From Mytilus edulis (taxonomy: Eukaryota > Mollusca > Bivalvia > Mytilida > Mytilidae), in contig NC_092352.1 of NCBI RefSeq assembly GCF_963676685.1, forward strand, positions 21,657,117 through 21,721,116: DNA of 64,000 nt, written 5' to 3'. Below the pieces are notes generated by a model that saw only the letters and a list, made by a program, of their open reading frames with translations, had not been told where the DNA came from and made no database searches. The translations under genes and the position numbers were made by a program. The first letter of the stretch is position 1. Each line of letters opens with the position of its first letter. Positions 38,000-52,100 of the stretch are shown piece by piece.

Positions 38000-39995
38000 C
38001 TATGACAGGCATTTAAAACAGCTGTACAAACTACCATAGAGAAAAGAGTACCAACAAAAATGACCCTTGGAAGAAACACTCATCCATGGATCAATACAAC
38101 CATTAGACGCAAAATAAACCAAAAGCAGAAAGCACACAAGAAGGCTAGAAAAACTAAAAAGAAAAGAGACAAAGATAGATATAAAAGACTACAACAAGAA
38201 GTTCAGTGGGAGGTCCGGCAAGCCAACAAGAAATATATGGAAGCGGTCAGTTCAGACTATAGAGATAATGCAAAGAAGTTCTGGTCTTATATCAAAAGCA
38301 AAGGTCAAGAATGGACAGGAGTGGTACCGTTAAAAAACAAAAATGGGATTTCTGCAAAGTGCCAACAAGAGCAAAGCTGACATTTTAAACGACCAATTCC
38401 AGTCAGTATTTACTAAAGAAAACCTAAATAACTTTCCAGATAAAGGAAAAAGTCCATACTACACCATGAAGGACATAAAAATTAGTACCAACGGAGTCCA
38501 CAAATTGTTAAAAAAACCTGACATCGCATAAAGCTACTGGTCCCTACTCAATACCAGCCTTTATACTGAAAGCAGCAGCAGAACAACTTGCTCCGATACT
38601 CACAGACCTATACCAAACATCATTGAACACTGGTGAAGTCCCGCAAGATTGGAGAGATGCCAATGTAGTTCCACTTTTTAAAAAAGACGAAAGGCACCTA
38701 GCATCTAACTACAGACCAGTATCTCTAACTTCCATCACGTGTAAGGTCTTAGAACATATTGTACATAGCAACATCATGGACCACTTTGACAAAAATAAAA
38801 TACCAACTGATGCACAACGGATTCCGCAAAAGGCAATCATGCGAATCCCAACTAATCGTAATTATCAACGACATTGCATCAAAATTAAAAAACAGCGGCC
38901 AAGTAGACATCATCCTGCTAGATTTTGCAAAAGCATTTGACAAGGTACCACATCAACGCCTCCTACACAAGTTGGAATACTATGGTGTCAACCCCAAAAC
39001 CAATAAATGGATTCGCTCCTTCCTACATAACAGAAAGCAGAGCGTGATATTAGAGGGTGCTGTCTCCTCACAAGTACCAGTACTCTCTGGTGTACCCCAA
39101 GGCACAGTCCTTGGTCCATTACTGTTCCTGGCCTACATTAACGACATGCCAGAAACAGCATCTACATCAGAGACCAATTCTTCGCGGATGACAGCCTACT
39201 CTTTCGTACCATCACCAACTAAGCTGACAGTGAACTACTTCAAAAGGACTAAACAGCATTGGAAGACTGGGAAAACAAATGGCAGATGAGTTTTAATGCC
39301 AAAAAATGCCTTGTCATCAGAATATTCCCCAAAAATAGACCAGTGGTACAAACATCGTACCAGGTACACGGTCATACTCTAGACACAGAGGAAGCAAGTA
39401 AATATCTTGGAGTAACCATCAGCAACAACCTAACATGGGATAAACACATAGACAATACAGTAGGCAAAGGAAACAGAACGTTAGGATTTATACGTAGAAA
39501 CCTCAAAGGCTGTACAAAACCTGTAAAGGCAGCTGCGTATGTATCCATGGTAAGACCTGCAGTGGAATACGCAAGCACAATATGGGACCCAACCGCCCAA
39601 AATAAAATCAAGGCAATTGAACAGGTACAGAAAAGAGCTGCACGATTTGTTAATAACAACTACACAGACCGAACATCTGGCTGTGTCACAAATATGGTTA
39701 AAAATCTTAAATGGGAAGTCTCGAAGAACGGAGGAAAACAAATAGATTATGCATGCTATTTAAGATCCAGCATGATCTTATAGATATAGACCGTCATCAA
39801 TATTTGACACCGAATGATAACCGGACCAGAGGTAAAAACCGCTTCTTCCAAGAAAGAACAAGTACTGACACTTACGGCCAATCTTTCTTCCCGAGGACAA
39901 TTAGGGACTGGAACAACCTACCAACAACAGTTACAGCGACCAACACCGTTGAGGGATTCAGGGCTGCCCTGAAGGTATGCTCTGAAAGGAAGTAG
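38000..39995 (+). pseudogene. CR1/Jockey-like LINE, ORF2 reverse transcriptase, 5'-truncated and frameshifted
   Basis: Successive plus-strand frames (38060-38380, 38343-38531, 38550-38815, 38815-39170, 39171-39783 and 39711-39995) give the linker and RT of a non-LTR retrotransposon. Motifs in order are [77 protein letters not shown] and RLFADDS (motif C). These are followed by [54 protein letters not shown] and FFPRTIRDWNNLP up to a stop at 39995. The apurinic endonuclease domain is absent. At least five frameshifts or stops make it inactive. The conserved FADD residues themselves are present. Confidence 0.9.
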
Positions 39996-40180
39996 GAAAA
40001 CCCGGTAGTAAATAATTTTAATTGTATATTTTTGCGAACGTTTTAAATGTATTTGTAAATAGCCAAGAGAAAGCTTTCTGTGTTGCCCGACACTGCGTAA
40101 AGTTTTCGCGCGGAACCATGAACATTCAGTATTGAATCCGGTTCCTTACCTGGAAGAAGAAGATGTCTTTTTACTGACTG
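39996..40180 (+). repeat. probable 3' UTR of the LINE
   Basis: The sequence after the stop contains TTGTAAATAGCCAAGAGAAAG and a GAAGAAGAAGATG end. The exact end of the element is not determined, and no poly(A) or target duplication was seen. Confidence 0.45.
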
Positions 40181-40562
40181 TACCAGTACATGGGGACCAG
40201 TCGTCAAAAGGTTAACAATATAGTCAACGGGTGCTTTGACATTTGACGGACTTTATTGTGCAATTAAAAACAACAAAAACACAGTCCGTTTGGATATCAT
40301 ATTTCCATGTTTTTTACCATAACTTCCTCTTTAGTCTACATTATGTTGTAATGCGTTCTCAATGTAGCAATGAACTTTGATACTGAGGAATGTCAATATG
40401 CATAATAATTACATGACAACAAGCATATTCCTTATATTATTGGTAAAGTTATCACAGGTTTTCCTACCCTTTTTTTCTCGTCTTTCAAAATAAAACAAAA
40501 AGCCTATCGACAACCCCTCCGCCTTTTTAAATGTTTGAAGTCCGTCTTAGTTGGAGGTGGAT

Positions 40563-42068
40563 TGTTTTTTAAATATGAATTTTCATACCAAAAAAAAATC
40601 CAATCCACAAATTTATCAAATATTTCTAGTCTAAATAGAATGTGTAGTATCAAAAAAAAAAATTCTAATGTCAGGCATTTTAACCTTTACTCGACCTAAG
40701 AATATGAGAGTGTTTTAGTAGTACACACATGTCCTCTTAATATATGCAGGTAAATGTGAATGAAGATTCATAAAAGAATTTAAAAAAAACCCCGAAATCC
40801 AAGGAAAATTATAAACGAAAATAAAGGCAGTGGTATACTACTTTCCAACGCTAAGAGGAAAAAAGAGGAATGACAGAAACACTTCAGTGCAACAGAGACA
40901 TAAATGTAAAATTGAGAATCGAGATGGGGAATATGTCAAAGGGACAACAACTCGACCATAGAGCAGTCAACAAGATATTACTGTTTTTAATTTTCCTTGG
41001 CATTCGGTATTTTGGTTATTTTATGTTTTGAAACTTATTGCGAACCAAATTGTTACCTTTCCATAGATTCACCTGATAGTTACCTGTCCATTTAAACTTT
41101 AGGCAGTTTTTTTTTGTCCCATTGAACAAATACAATAGGTATTATTCTCTGTGTAGTTTATTCACTCAGACCATGGAAGTAATATTGAGAAATATTACTT
41201 CCATGCTCAGACCTTTGAATTTCTTTTAAGAGAAATCTATCACTCATTGATTAATCTACCTGAGTAAAAATTTTATCTGCTAAATAGATAGAAATAACAT
41301 GTCTACCATTAGGAATCATAAGTGATTTTGTGTTTATTCAATTTTAATAATATTTTTTCCCCAATCTGTTCAAAATAAACACTAATTTAATCATAAAATG
41401 TTCATTTTTAAAAACATAAGTATTGTTCCTATTGAAATTTCATTTTTTTTTAGTTTTTATTAAGTTATAGCATACTTTTAAGAAGGCCTTAATATAAATA
41501 TCATCATTTTTAGGGTTTTTATGTCAAATGTTTTTTGAAATCAAATGTATGAATAATGTTGAAAATTTTGTCAGAAATCAACTTCTATTTATGTTTGCAT
41601 AAGTGTTAACATTCAACAGATTGAACACACATAAATATAAACTCACATGCAATTTTTTATAATGGTAAACCTGTTATTTCTATCTATTTAGCAGATAAAC
41701 TTTTTACTCAAGTAGATTAATCAATGAGTGATAGATTTCTCTTAGAAGAAATTCAAATGTCGCAGTGAAGAAACTAAACAGAGAACAATACCTATTGTAT
41801 TTGTTAGATGGGACAATACAACTGCCAAAAGCCTAAATGGACAGGTAACTATCAGGTGAATCTATGGAAAGGTATAATTTGGTTCGCTATAACTCACATT
41901 TACCTGGAGATATTTAGAGGACATTCGTGTACAACTAAATAAAGGCAACAGTAGTATACACACTTAAAATGTCTGACTTTTTCCAAAAATAAATATTTAA
42001 CTTCTTCACGTTCTATTCAAAGCAGAAATATTTGAATCTTTTAGTATGAAAATTCATATTTAAAACAA
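40563..42068. repeat. 1.5-kb foldback (large imperfect inverted repeat)
   Basis: Outer words TTTAAATATGAATTTTCATA (40567) and its complement near 42062 start the arms. Further matching pairs are TAGTAGTACACACA / TGTATACTACTG, CAGGTAAATGTGA / TCACATTTACCTG and CACCTGATAGTTACCTGTCC / its complement at 41840. Innermost is TTATCTGCTAAATAGATAGA (41272) against 41675-41694. The left arm carries an extra ~270 bp (about 40765-41030) that includes a dispersed-repeat phrase, TCGACCATAGAGCAG. The centre 41300-41660 is single-copy. Confidence 0.85.
41173..41208. repeat. short perfect hairpin
   Basis: CATGGAAGTAATATT, a GAGA loop, then AATATTACTTCCATG. It sits inside the left arm of the foldback and has no counterpart in the right arm, so it was added later. 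Confidence 0.85.
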
Positions 42069-42200
42069 GAATGTGATCCCCTTGATCAACAACTTTTACC
42101 TGAAGCGTGACCGACCGACGAACTGACAGATTACTAACGAATGGACCCACAGACCAGAAAACATAATGCCCCTCTACTATAGTAGGTGGGCCATAAAAAA
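42066..42200 (+). repeat. dispersed mollusc-type repeat, internally deleted copy
   Basis: AACAAGAATGTG at the start, ACCTGAAGCG-GACCGACCGA in the middle and CATAATGCCCCTCTACTATA-GTAGGTGGG at the end. I recognise these as the ends of a longer bivalve repeat. Confidence 0.55.
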
Positions 42201-45200
42201 GGATTAATAATTCTGGTATCCAATTAGTTTCTTTTTAGATCCAGTTAGGTCTTGTTCATATAAATAGTATAAACGATCTTCGGAACACCTTCATCTTCAT
42301 CACTATGAGTTAATTTCAACACAATGATCCATATAAAATCATATGGGGAAATAAATTTGTTTTGATGGGAAGTCTACAAGTGTTTTTAAATGTCAGAACT
42401 GAAATAAAGAAATGTGTTACATTGGATAATGAAATCTTTGCTTTTAAAAGGATCAAATATATCACCTTGATCAAAGATATCACCTTGACATTAAAATGTT
42501 CATAGTATGTGTGTGCATGTACTTTTTATATGTATTGGTGATAACATAGTGAATCTTATTTGTGGTATTCATTGTTCATAAGCTAATGAACAGAATGGTT
42601 TCGTTTTGGCATTAAAAAACACAGAAAACTAAAGACAGAGCAACGACTACCTATGTCTTTCATTTTGTAGACATTGATCAGTCATCTTGCAAACAAATAT
42701 TATACATATGTAGCAACCAGAATGGTGAACCAACCACTTTGACAGATAATTTTAAAATTTTCTAGCACTTTTAAGATAAAATAGGGATGAAACCTAAGAA
42801 TCAACTTAGGGGACTTTTAATGGATATATCTATTATTGAAGTGAAGATTGTGATATTGACGTCCAGATGTATTTGTTTTGTTTTATGTCTAGTTTCTACC
42901 TAAATGATATACACTCAAAGTCTACTTTCATTCCTAGACATGAACTAATAATTTCAGATGAGAGTTTATAAGAATCTATTTGGTATATAAACCAAATGAA
43001 AACTACTGCTTGGTTTAACTACACCTCTCTGATTAATAGCTAAGCTCCTTTTCTACTATGGAAAAAACTAAATGTTTAAAATGAAATAATCGTACCATAG
43101 TCATCTTCATTTAAAACATGTTTTAAAGTGTGGATCGTTTCTGTTCAGTGTTATGAGTATAATAAGGTGTAATACAATGACAAACCAGTAAGTGATGCCT
43201 ACATGTATATGCGAACTCTACTTTGTATATGACCAAACAAACATGAAAACTTTACAAAAAATTCCTGCAAATTTTACAAATTCAAGAAATCTTGAAATAA
43301 TGTTCAAGCTCACACTAGACCCAAACAAATTATCTACATATCAAGTATTGAATATCTTCTTGTTAAAACTTTCAAAATCAAAGTGATGGATATCACTCAT
43401 GGAAAGATTAGAAGAGTAGTTTGAATTATTTCATATTAAGGTATGGTGGGGGAAAATGAATATTAATAAAGCACTATTGCTGAAAATTGCATTTACAGCA
43501 GGTCTTTAGAAGGAAACTTGCTTTTCCAGTATGAGGATAAAATGAGCTCAAATTAAATAATATGGGTCTCTTAATTTGCACTATTTTATTTAAACTGAAG
43601 TTTATATCTTATCAAAATTATGTTGCCGGTTCTGAACATGTTTCAAAAAATAAAAAATGCAAAAATTCTTCTAGTAAATGTTACCAACTATCCTTGTAAG
43701 ACATAAATCTGGACCAACAGCTTAAAACTTTAAAGTGTCAACAACAAAAAATTGAAAAATGTTGTTTTGGGGTATTTTGTAAGTTGAAACAGAGGTTATA
43801 TGGCATTGAAGATTAAAAGTTTTAGAATGTCTATTGATCAATTTTTAAAGTATTTTTCAACACAGGGCATTGAAAAACTTATCTTATTGAAATGTGGATT
43901 CTTTCTTGATTGCAAAAATATATATTCACTTCTAAAATAGACTTAATGATTGATGGAAAATAAACTAATTAACAATGGTTTGTTATAATTAAAAGTTTTA
44001 AATTTTCAAGCCAATTCCTGATAAAAAAAAAAGAAATAATTTAATTGTTGATTAATTACAGGTGATTATTGGAAATTTATCAAGTAAATTATAGGCCTTA
44101 CTTAAATACCTTTCATTTACTCATATTTATATTTATATTTCATTTTTTTTTAAGATCTTGTTAATCCATTAATCATTTATCTTTCAGATATAATTTACAG
44201 AATCACTTTATGTAATGTAGATCAAAAGTAATTAGCAATAAATAAATCTATCATCCTTATAAATACCAAACATCTAATATACACATTTGTGTATTCAATT
44301 ATGAGGTCAAATACTTGTGTATTAAGAATTATATGTATATGTGTTCTGTTTTATTATGTAAGACTGAGGTTGATAGGTAATGTGGTCAATTTAATTGGCA
44401 GTTTAGGAGGTGGGGCATTGTAATTTAAGGTCCACCTTGTCTCTGATTGTTTACTGATAATGACAGTTGTCAATCATACTAGTTGAATCAATACCCAGTT
44501 ACCTAATCAAAATGTTTTTTTAAAAAGCCTGCACATCAACAAACCTTAATGACATACATTTTTGAATGAACTGCTCCAATAATTTACCCAGTTTTTTTCA
44601 GTTTATATGTGTAGTATGTGGACATACATGAGAACCATAGGGAACTATATTTCAGTGTGAATACATTTAGTAACAGTAGCTAACCTGTCCTGTTGTTAGG
44701 GAGGCCGGTGCCTAAGTAAAGATTTAGAACAAGTTCTAATCTTTCCAAAAATTAACCCTTTTGAAAGATTTTCTAGACATATTCAACCCAAAATATAAGG
44801 ACACTTATGTTTATCAGAAATATCGAAGCACACAGAACCTACAACCAAAAATGAGGGTAACAAGAATACAACTATTAAATGGTCAAGACAAAGTAGTTAT
44901 AAAACATATTTAATACATACTATACAAATATTATACAATTTTGTATTCTGCATATCTTAACAATTTTTGTACAGCATACAAACAATATAAACATTATCTT
45001 TAAAGTCATGAACATAAGTTAAAATATTATCAAAATTTTGATATTTTATTCAGAAGGTTTATACAGCTTGGATGTCCACAATAAATACATGTATTATATC
45101 AAAAGCTTACATCTTTTGTATTGTACTGACATACCTGCCTAACCTTTGAAAATCTCCATGGGTGATTAAAAGATCAAGAAAACCTATAGCATCTCTAAAA

Positions 45201-45963
45201 CATGTCAAAAGAGTTATTTTTTAATACTGTAAATTATGAAATTTTGTTCAATGATTTTATTATTGACAAAATTGCACAAAAAGGTTTCAAAAATGAAAAA
45301 ACAACCCTGCATTTCAATTAAGATAGTAATATTTGTTTGCAATATACATTTTTTTGTATCCTCAAATTATTTGTCCATATTTTTCCCAATGGTTCAACAT
45401 GGCAATAATTATCACTAATGTTGTAACAATTTCTAAAATTACAGTATACTTTGTTTTTGTTGGAAAAAATATGTTCTTAAAAGCCATTTAACTCCTAAGT
45501 ATGCATTTTTCATTATTCAGTTCATCGAATAAGGGATTTCAAGAGCAGGTGATTCTTTTCACAAAAATCTTCAGAGTAAAAATACTGGCAAGTCATACAC
45601 ATTTTAGTATGACTAACCACAATTATAATTGAAGATTTTTGGGGAAAAGAGTTGCAGATCTACACCGCTAAGGGAAAATCCCCCCTTACATCAAGACAGT
45701 TGAACAGTCTTTGTGCATATAATGGAAAGTTGTATATTAAACATAAGTTTCACTTATTGAAATAAATAACTGTTTCTATATAGTAATCACATTATTTACA
45801 CACATTTACAGTAACAATATTTTCATCTGAAAATTTTTATAACATGATTTCATGTTTGTTTTTTAAGAATAATGACAATGTAGAACATCATTTCTGTCAA
45901 ATTGCCTCTTGAAACATCCTGTTTTAGATCACAGTGTTGGAACAACTTTTAGAAATCTAAGTC
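42200..45963. other. no gene supported; AT-rich 3' flank of the M3 homologue
   Basis: I see no exon-like frames with flanking splice sites and no RNA gene. Short frames such as 43192-43386 have no recognisable motif. The part next to 45964 should contain the gene's 3' UTR. Confidence 0.6.
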
Positions 45964-46111
45964 TTAGTTAGTTGCACTCTCCTGCTCCACAAGTTGACCC
46001 TTTTTGAATTGTTCCAGTATTGGTTGTATGGATGGATCTCGGCCACGGAATTTCCTGAAAACATCCCTTCCTGCCACACTCCCTCCAAGTGATAAAAATG
46101 TTTCTCTAAAT
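45964..46111 (-). CDS. M3 homologue, terminal exon with stop codon
   Basis: This 148-bp exon has an acceptor ATCTTTCAG and ends at a TAA stop at 45966-45964. It encodes FRETFLSLGGS, then VFRKFRGRDPSIQPIL and a short tail ending ESATN. The RFR-T-LALGG and FRGR-PS motifs are the C-terminal signature of oligopeptidase A-type M3 enzymes, so the call of family and of C-terminus is firm. Several AATAAA-type signals lie 0.7-0.9 kb downstream on this strand (for example near 45250 and 45045), but I cannot choose between them. Confidence 0.87.
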
Positions 46112-49100
46112 CTGAAAGATAATGCAATGTATCATCAAAATTCTTGAAAAATTATACAACGCAGCATTATATCAAAGCCAATTTAGAAAACTTCTTTAAA
46201 CTGATTCTTATCATTAAGAACCTGGTGATCATGTCATTACAGATACCCCTGCTGGAAGAAAAACTCTTTAACTGTGTGTAAATGCCAGAACCATATTTCA
46301 ATTTGATTTAGAGATAACTAAAGGAAATAATTCTTCAATGGTTAATGTCAAACTCTATCTTGGCCTGTATTTTTGATCCCTTACATGATGTTCAAATTTC
46401 AAAAGATTTGGTCAAGCAATCTTATAATCGTTTTTATATTGAAAAATCTAATTTTACATGATAACTAGTGAGCATAACTTTAGATTGCTATATATTAAAA
46501 CCATCACAATTGAACTAGACCTGTTTTTTTTAATAATCCATGAAATTTTGTTCAAATTAAAAAAAAAAAATGTAAAGCCCTACTTAAATTTTAATTAGGA
46601 AACCAAGCTTGTATAACACCCAAACAAATGATTAGTGTCTGTCCATTCATTCGTTTGGTTGTCACAAGTTTGATTTTCTGATGATAATTTAAGAAGAGCT
46701 TTACTATTTTGTGATTTGAACGGACACAAATAGACATGTGAATCACAAAATACCACCCTTCGATGAGGCAAGGATAAAACAATAAGACATATAACTGCTG
46801 TGTGTTTTCTTGTTGAGATGTATCTCAGGTTATGTCTGAAGAAAACATTTGTGAAAAAAAAAGTATCATTAACCCATATATTTACCTTTTGCCAACTAAA
46901 CCTAATTTTACATCATCTTCAAATCCAACTTCATTGAATGCTTCAAATATATCAGCTGCCAACATCTAACAAAAAATAGTAAAGAAGTTGAGACTAAATT
47001 CTGTCTTGAAAGACGTCATTGTAACCCAAAAAATTCTCAAAATATATAGCTTTATAATTGCAGTATTGTGTTAAAAGGTAAAAATCAAAGGAATTACTGA
47101 AAATTTATATCATTTTTTACTGACAATATTGTTTTAACTCAAAACAGTAATTTCATCAAAACTCATGTTCTTCAATTTAATGAACTCATACTGTATATAA
47201 CTGTAATACAATAGTATTGAGTGTTTAAAAATATGTTATCTTACCTTGCCCCAGACTGTAGAATAATACACAACAGTATCAAGTGTTTAATTATATGTCA
47301 GCTTACCTCGCCCCAGACTGTATAATAATACACAAAAGTATTGAGTGTTTAATTATATGCCAGCTTACCTCACCCCAGACTGTAGAATAATACACAACAG
47401 TATCAAGTGTTTAATTATATGTCAGCTTACCTTGCCCCAGACTGTAGAATAATACACAACAGTATTGAGTGTTTAATTATATGTCATCTTACCTTACCCC
47501 AGACTGTAGAATAATACACAACAGTATTGAGTGTTTAATTATATGTCATTTAACCTCGCCCCAGACTGTAGAATAATACACAACAGTATTGAGTGTTTAA
47601 TTGTTTGTCAGCTTACCTTGCCCCAGACCGCAGAATAATACACAACAGTATTAAGTGTTTAATTATATGTCAGCTTACCTCACCCCAGACTGTAGAATAA
47701 TACACAACAGTATTGAGTGTTTAATTATATGTCATCTTACCTCGCCCCAGACTGTAGAATAATACACAACAGTATTGAGTGTTTAATTATATGTCAGCTT
47801 ACCTCGCCCCAGACTGTAGAATAATACATAACAGTATTGAGTGTTTAATTGTATGTCAGCTTACCTTACCCCAGACTGTAGAATAATACACAACAGTATT
47901 GAGTGTTTAATTATATGTCAGCTTACCTCGCCCCAGACTGTAGAATAATACACAACAGTATTGAGTGTTTAATTGTATGTCAGCTTACCTCGCCCCAGAC
48001 TGTAGAATAATACACAACAGTATTGAGTGTTTAATTGTATGTCATCTTACCTCGCCCCAGACTGTAAAATAATACAAAACAGTATTGAGTGTTTAATTGT
48101 ATGTCAGCTTATCTTGCCCCAGACCATAGAATAATACACAACAGTATTGAGTGTTTAATTATATGTCAGCTTACCTTGCCCCAGACTGTAGAATAATACA
48201 CAACAGTATTGAGTGTTTAATTATATGTCAGCTTACCTTGCCCCAGACTGTAGAATAATACACAACAGTATTAAGTGTTTAATTATATGTCAGCTTACCT
48301 CGCCCCAGACTGTAGAATAATACTCAACAGTATTGAGTGTTTAATTATATGTCAGCTTACCTCGCCCCAGACTGTAGAATAATACACAACAGCATTGAGT
48401 GTTTAATTATATGCCAGCTTACCTCGCCCCAGACTGTAGAATAATACACAAAAGTATTGAGTGTTTAATTATATGCCAGCTTACCTCGCCCCAGACTGTA
48501 GAATAATACACAACAGTATTGAGTGTTTAATTATATGTCAGCTTACCTCGCCCCAGACTGTAGAATAATACACAACAGTATTGAGTATTTAATTATATGC
48601 CAGTTTACCTCGCCCCAGACTGTAGAATAATACACAACAGTATTGAGTGTTTAATTATATGTCAGCTTACCTTGCCCAGACTGTAGAATAATACACAACA
48701 GTATTGAGTGTTTAATTATATGTCGTCTTACCTTGCCCCAGACTGTAGAATAATACACAACAGTATCAAGTGTTTAATGATATGTCAGCTTACCTCGCCC
48801 CAGACTGTAGAATAATACACAACAGTATTGAGTGTTTAATTATATGTCAGCTTACCTTGCCCCAGACTGTAGAATAATACACAACAGTATTGAGTTTTTA
48901 ATTATATGTCAGCTTACCTCGCCCCAGACTGTAGAATAGTACACAACAGTATTGAGTGTTTAATTATATGTCAGCTTACCTCGCCCCAGACTGTAGAATA
49001 ATACACAACAGTATTGAGTGTTTAATTATATGTCAGCTTACCTCGCCCCAGACTGTAGAATAATACACAACAGTATTGAGAGTTTAATTATATGTCATCT

Positions 49101-52100
49101 TACCTTGCCCCAGACTGTAGAATAATACACAACAGTATTGAGTGTTTAATTATATGTCAACTTACCTTGCCCCAGACTGTAGAATAATTCACAACAGTAT
49201 TGAATGTTTAATTATATGTTATCTTACCTTGCCCCAGACTGTAGAATAATACACAACAGTATTGAGTGTTTAATTATATGTCAGCTTACCTTGCCCCAGA
49301 CTGTAGAACAATGCACAACAGTATTGAGTGTTTAATTATATGCCAGGTTACCTCGCCCCAGACTGTAGAATAATACACAACAGTATTGAGTGTTTAATTA
49401 TATGTCAGCTTACCTCGCCCCAGACTGTAGAATAATACACAACAGTATCAAGTGTTTAATTATGTCAGCTTACCTCGCCCCAGACTGTAGAATAATTCAC
49501 AACAGTATTGAGTGTTTAATTATATGTCAGCTTACCTCGCCCCAGACTGTAGAATAATACACAACGGTATTGAGTGTTTAATTATATGTCAGCTCACCTC
49601 GCCCAAGACTGTAGAATAATACACAACAGCATTGAGTGTTTAATTATATGTCAGCTTACCTCGCCCCAGACTGTAGAATAATACACAACAGTATTGAGTG
49701 TTTAATTATATGTCAGCTTACCTTGCCCCAGACTGTAGAATAATACACAACAGTATTGAGTTTTTAATTATATGTCAGCTTACCTCGCCCCAGACTGTAG
49801 AATAATACACAACAGTATTGAGTGTTTAATTATATGTCAGCTTACCTCGCCCCAGACTGTAGAATAATACACAACAGTATTGAGTGTTGAATTATATGTC
49901 AGCTTACCTCGCCCCAGACTGTAGAATAATACACAACAGTATTGAGAGTTTAATTATATGTTATCTTACCTTGCCCCAGACTGTAGAATAATACACAACA
50001 GTATTGAGTGTTTAATTATATGTCAGCTTACCTCGTCCCAGACTGTAGAATAATTCACAACAGTATTGAGTGTTTAATTATATGTCATCTTACCTCGCCC
50101 CAGACTGTAGAATAATACACAACAGTATCAAGTGTTTACACAACAGTATTGAGTGTTTAATTATATGTCAGGTTACCTCGCCCCAGACTGTAGAATAATA
50201 CACAACAGTATTGAGTGTTTAATTATATGTCAGCTTACCTTGCCCCAGACTGTAGAATAATACACAACAGTATTAAGTGTTTAATTATATGTCATCTTAC
50301 CTTGCCCCAGACTGTAGAATAATACACAACAGTATTGAGTGTTTAATTATATGCCAGCTTACCTCGCCCCAGACTGTAGAATAATACACAACAGTATTGA
50401 GTGTTTAATTGTATGTCATCTTACCTTGCCCCAGACCGTAGAATAATACACAACAGTATTGAGTGTTTAATTATATGTCATCTTACCTCGCCCTAGACTG
50501 TAGAATAATACACAACAGTATTGAGTGTTTAATTATATGCCAGGTTACCTCGCCCCAGACTGTAGAATAATACACAACAGTATTGAGTGTTTAATTATAT
50601 GTCATCTTACCTCGCCCCAGACTGTAGAATAATACACAACAGTATTGAGTGTTTAATTGTATGTCATCTTACCTTGCCCCAGACCGTAGAATAATACACA
50701 ACAGTATTGAGTGTTTAATTATATGTCATCTTACCTCGCCCTAGACTGTAGAATAATACACAACAGTATTGAGTGTTTAATTATATGCCAGCTTACCTCA
50801 CCCCAGACTGTAGAATAATACACAACAGTATTGAGTGTTTAATTATATGTCAGCTTACCTCGCCCCAAACTGTAGAATAATATACAACAGTATCAAGTGT
50901 TTAATGATATGTCAGCTTACCTCGCCCCAGACTGTAGAATAATACACAACAGTATTGAGTGTTTAATTATATGTCAGCTTACCTCGCCCCAGACTGTAGA
51001 ATAATACACAACAGTATTGAGTGTTTAATTATATGTCAGCTTACCTTGCCCCAGACTGTAGAATAATACACAACAGTATTGAGTGTTTAATTATATGTCA
51101 GCTTACCTCACCCCAGACTGTAGAATAATACACAACAGTATTGAGTGTTTAATTATATGCCAGCTTACCTCGCCCCAGACTGTAGAATAATACACAACAG
51201 TATTGAGTGTTTAATTATATGTCAGCTTACCTCGCCCCAGACTGTAGAATAATACACAACAGTATTGAGTGTTTAATTATATGTCAGCTTACCTCGTCCC
51301 AGACTGTAGAATAATACACAACAGTATTGAGTGTTTAATTATATGTCAGCTTACCTCGCCCCAGACTGTAGAACAATGCACAACAGTATTGAGTGTTTAA
51401 TTATATGCCAGGTTACCTCGCCCCAGACTGTAGAATAATACACAACAGTATTGAGTGTTTAATTATATGTCAGCTTACCTCGCCCCAGACTGTAGAATAA
51501 TACACAACAGTATCAAGTGTTTAATTATATGTCAGCTTACCTCACCCCAGACTGTAGAATAATACACAACAGTATTGAGTGTTTAATTATATGTCAGCTT
51601 ACCTCGCCCCAGACTGTAGAATAATACTGTGCTGGAAGTTGTTCATCAAACAAAAATGTGTAAGAGTTTGGCTGGAAGTCATCTCCTTCTAATGGGGTAG
51701 GCATGTAATTATTCCAACATTTATCAAAAATATTATACCAATGGGTCATCCATCTGTAAAATAAATATTCAAGTCAGTGATATGACAGTTGTTATCCATT
51801 CATTTGATGTGTTATTTGACTTTTTCAAATATCACTTTAAATTTGAAATTGACAAGAAATGTATAATAAAAACTAACCCAACTTTATAGAGGGTTAGCCA
51901 TGCATGGCTAAGACTCAGGTTTTTTTAACTGATATTTCAGTGTGAACTAACTAACATCCTTTAGCCATGCATTGCTAACCTCAAAGTAAGTGTCCTTTTA
52001 TTTTCATTATAGTTGTAATTAGAGAAGTATTGTAAAATTGTATCTTCTAAAATAAACAGGTCAGAATATAAAAAACCCAAATAAATAAGTTTTCAATATT

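Noticed and set aside
43192..43386. 64-residue plus-strand frame downstream of the M3 homologue
   Set aside because: No recognisable motif, no splice context, and this length is expected by chance in AT-rich DNA.
47210..51627. CRISPR-like array of regular repeats
   Set aside because: The units are contiguous with no unique spacers, the host is clearly eukaryotic, and the unit is an exon-intron junction.
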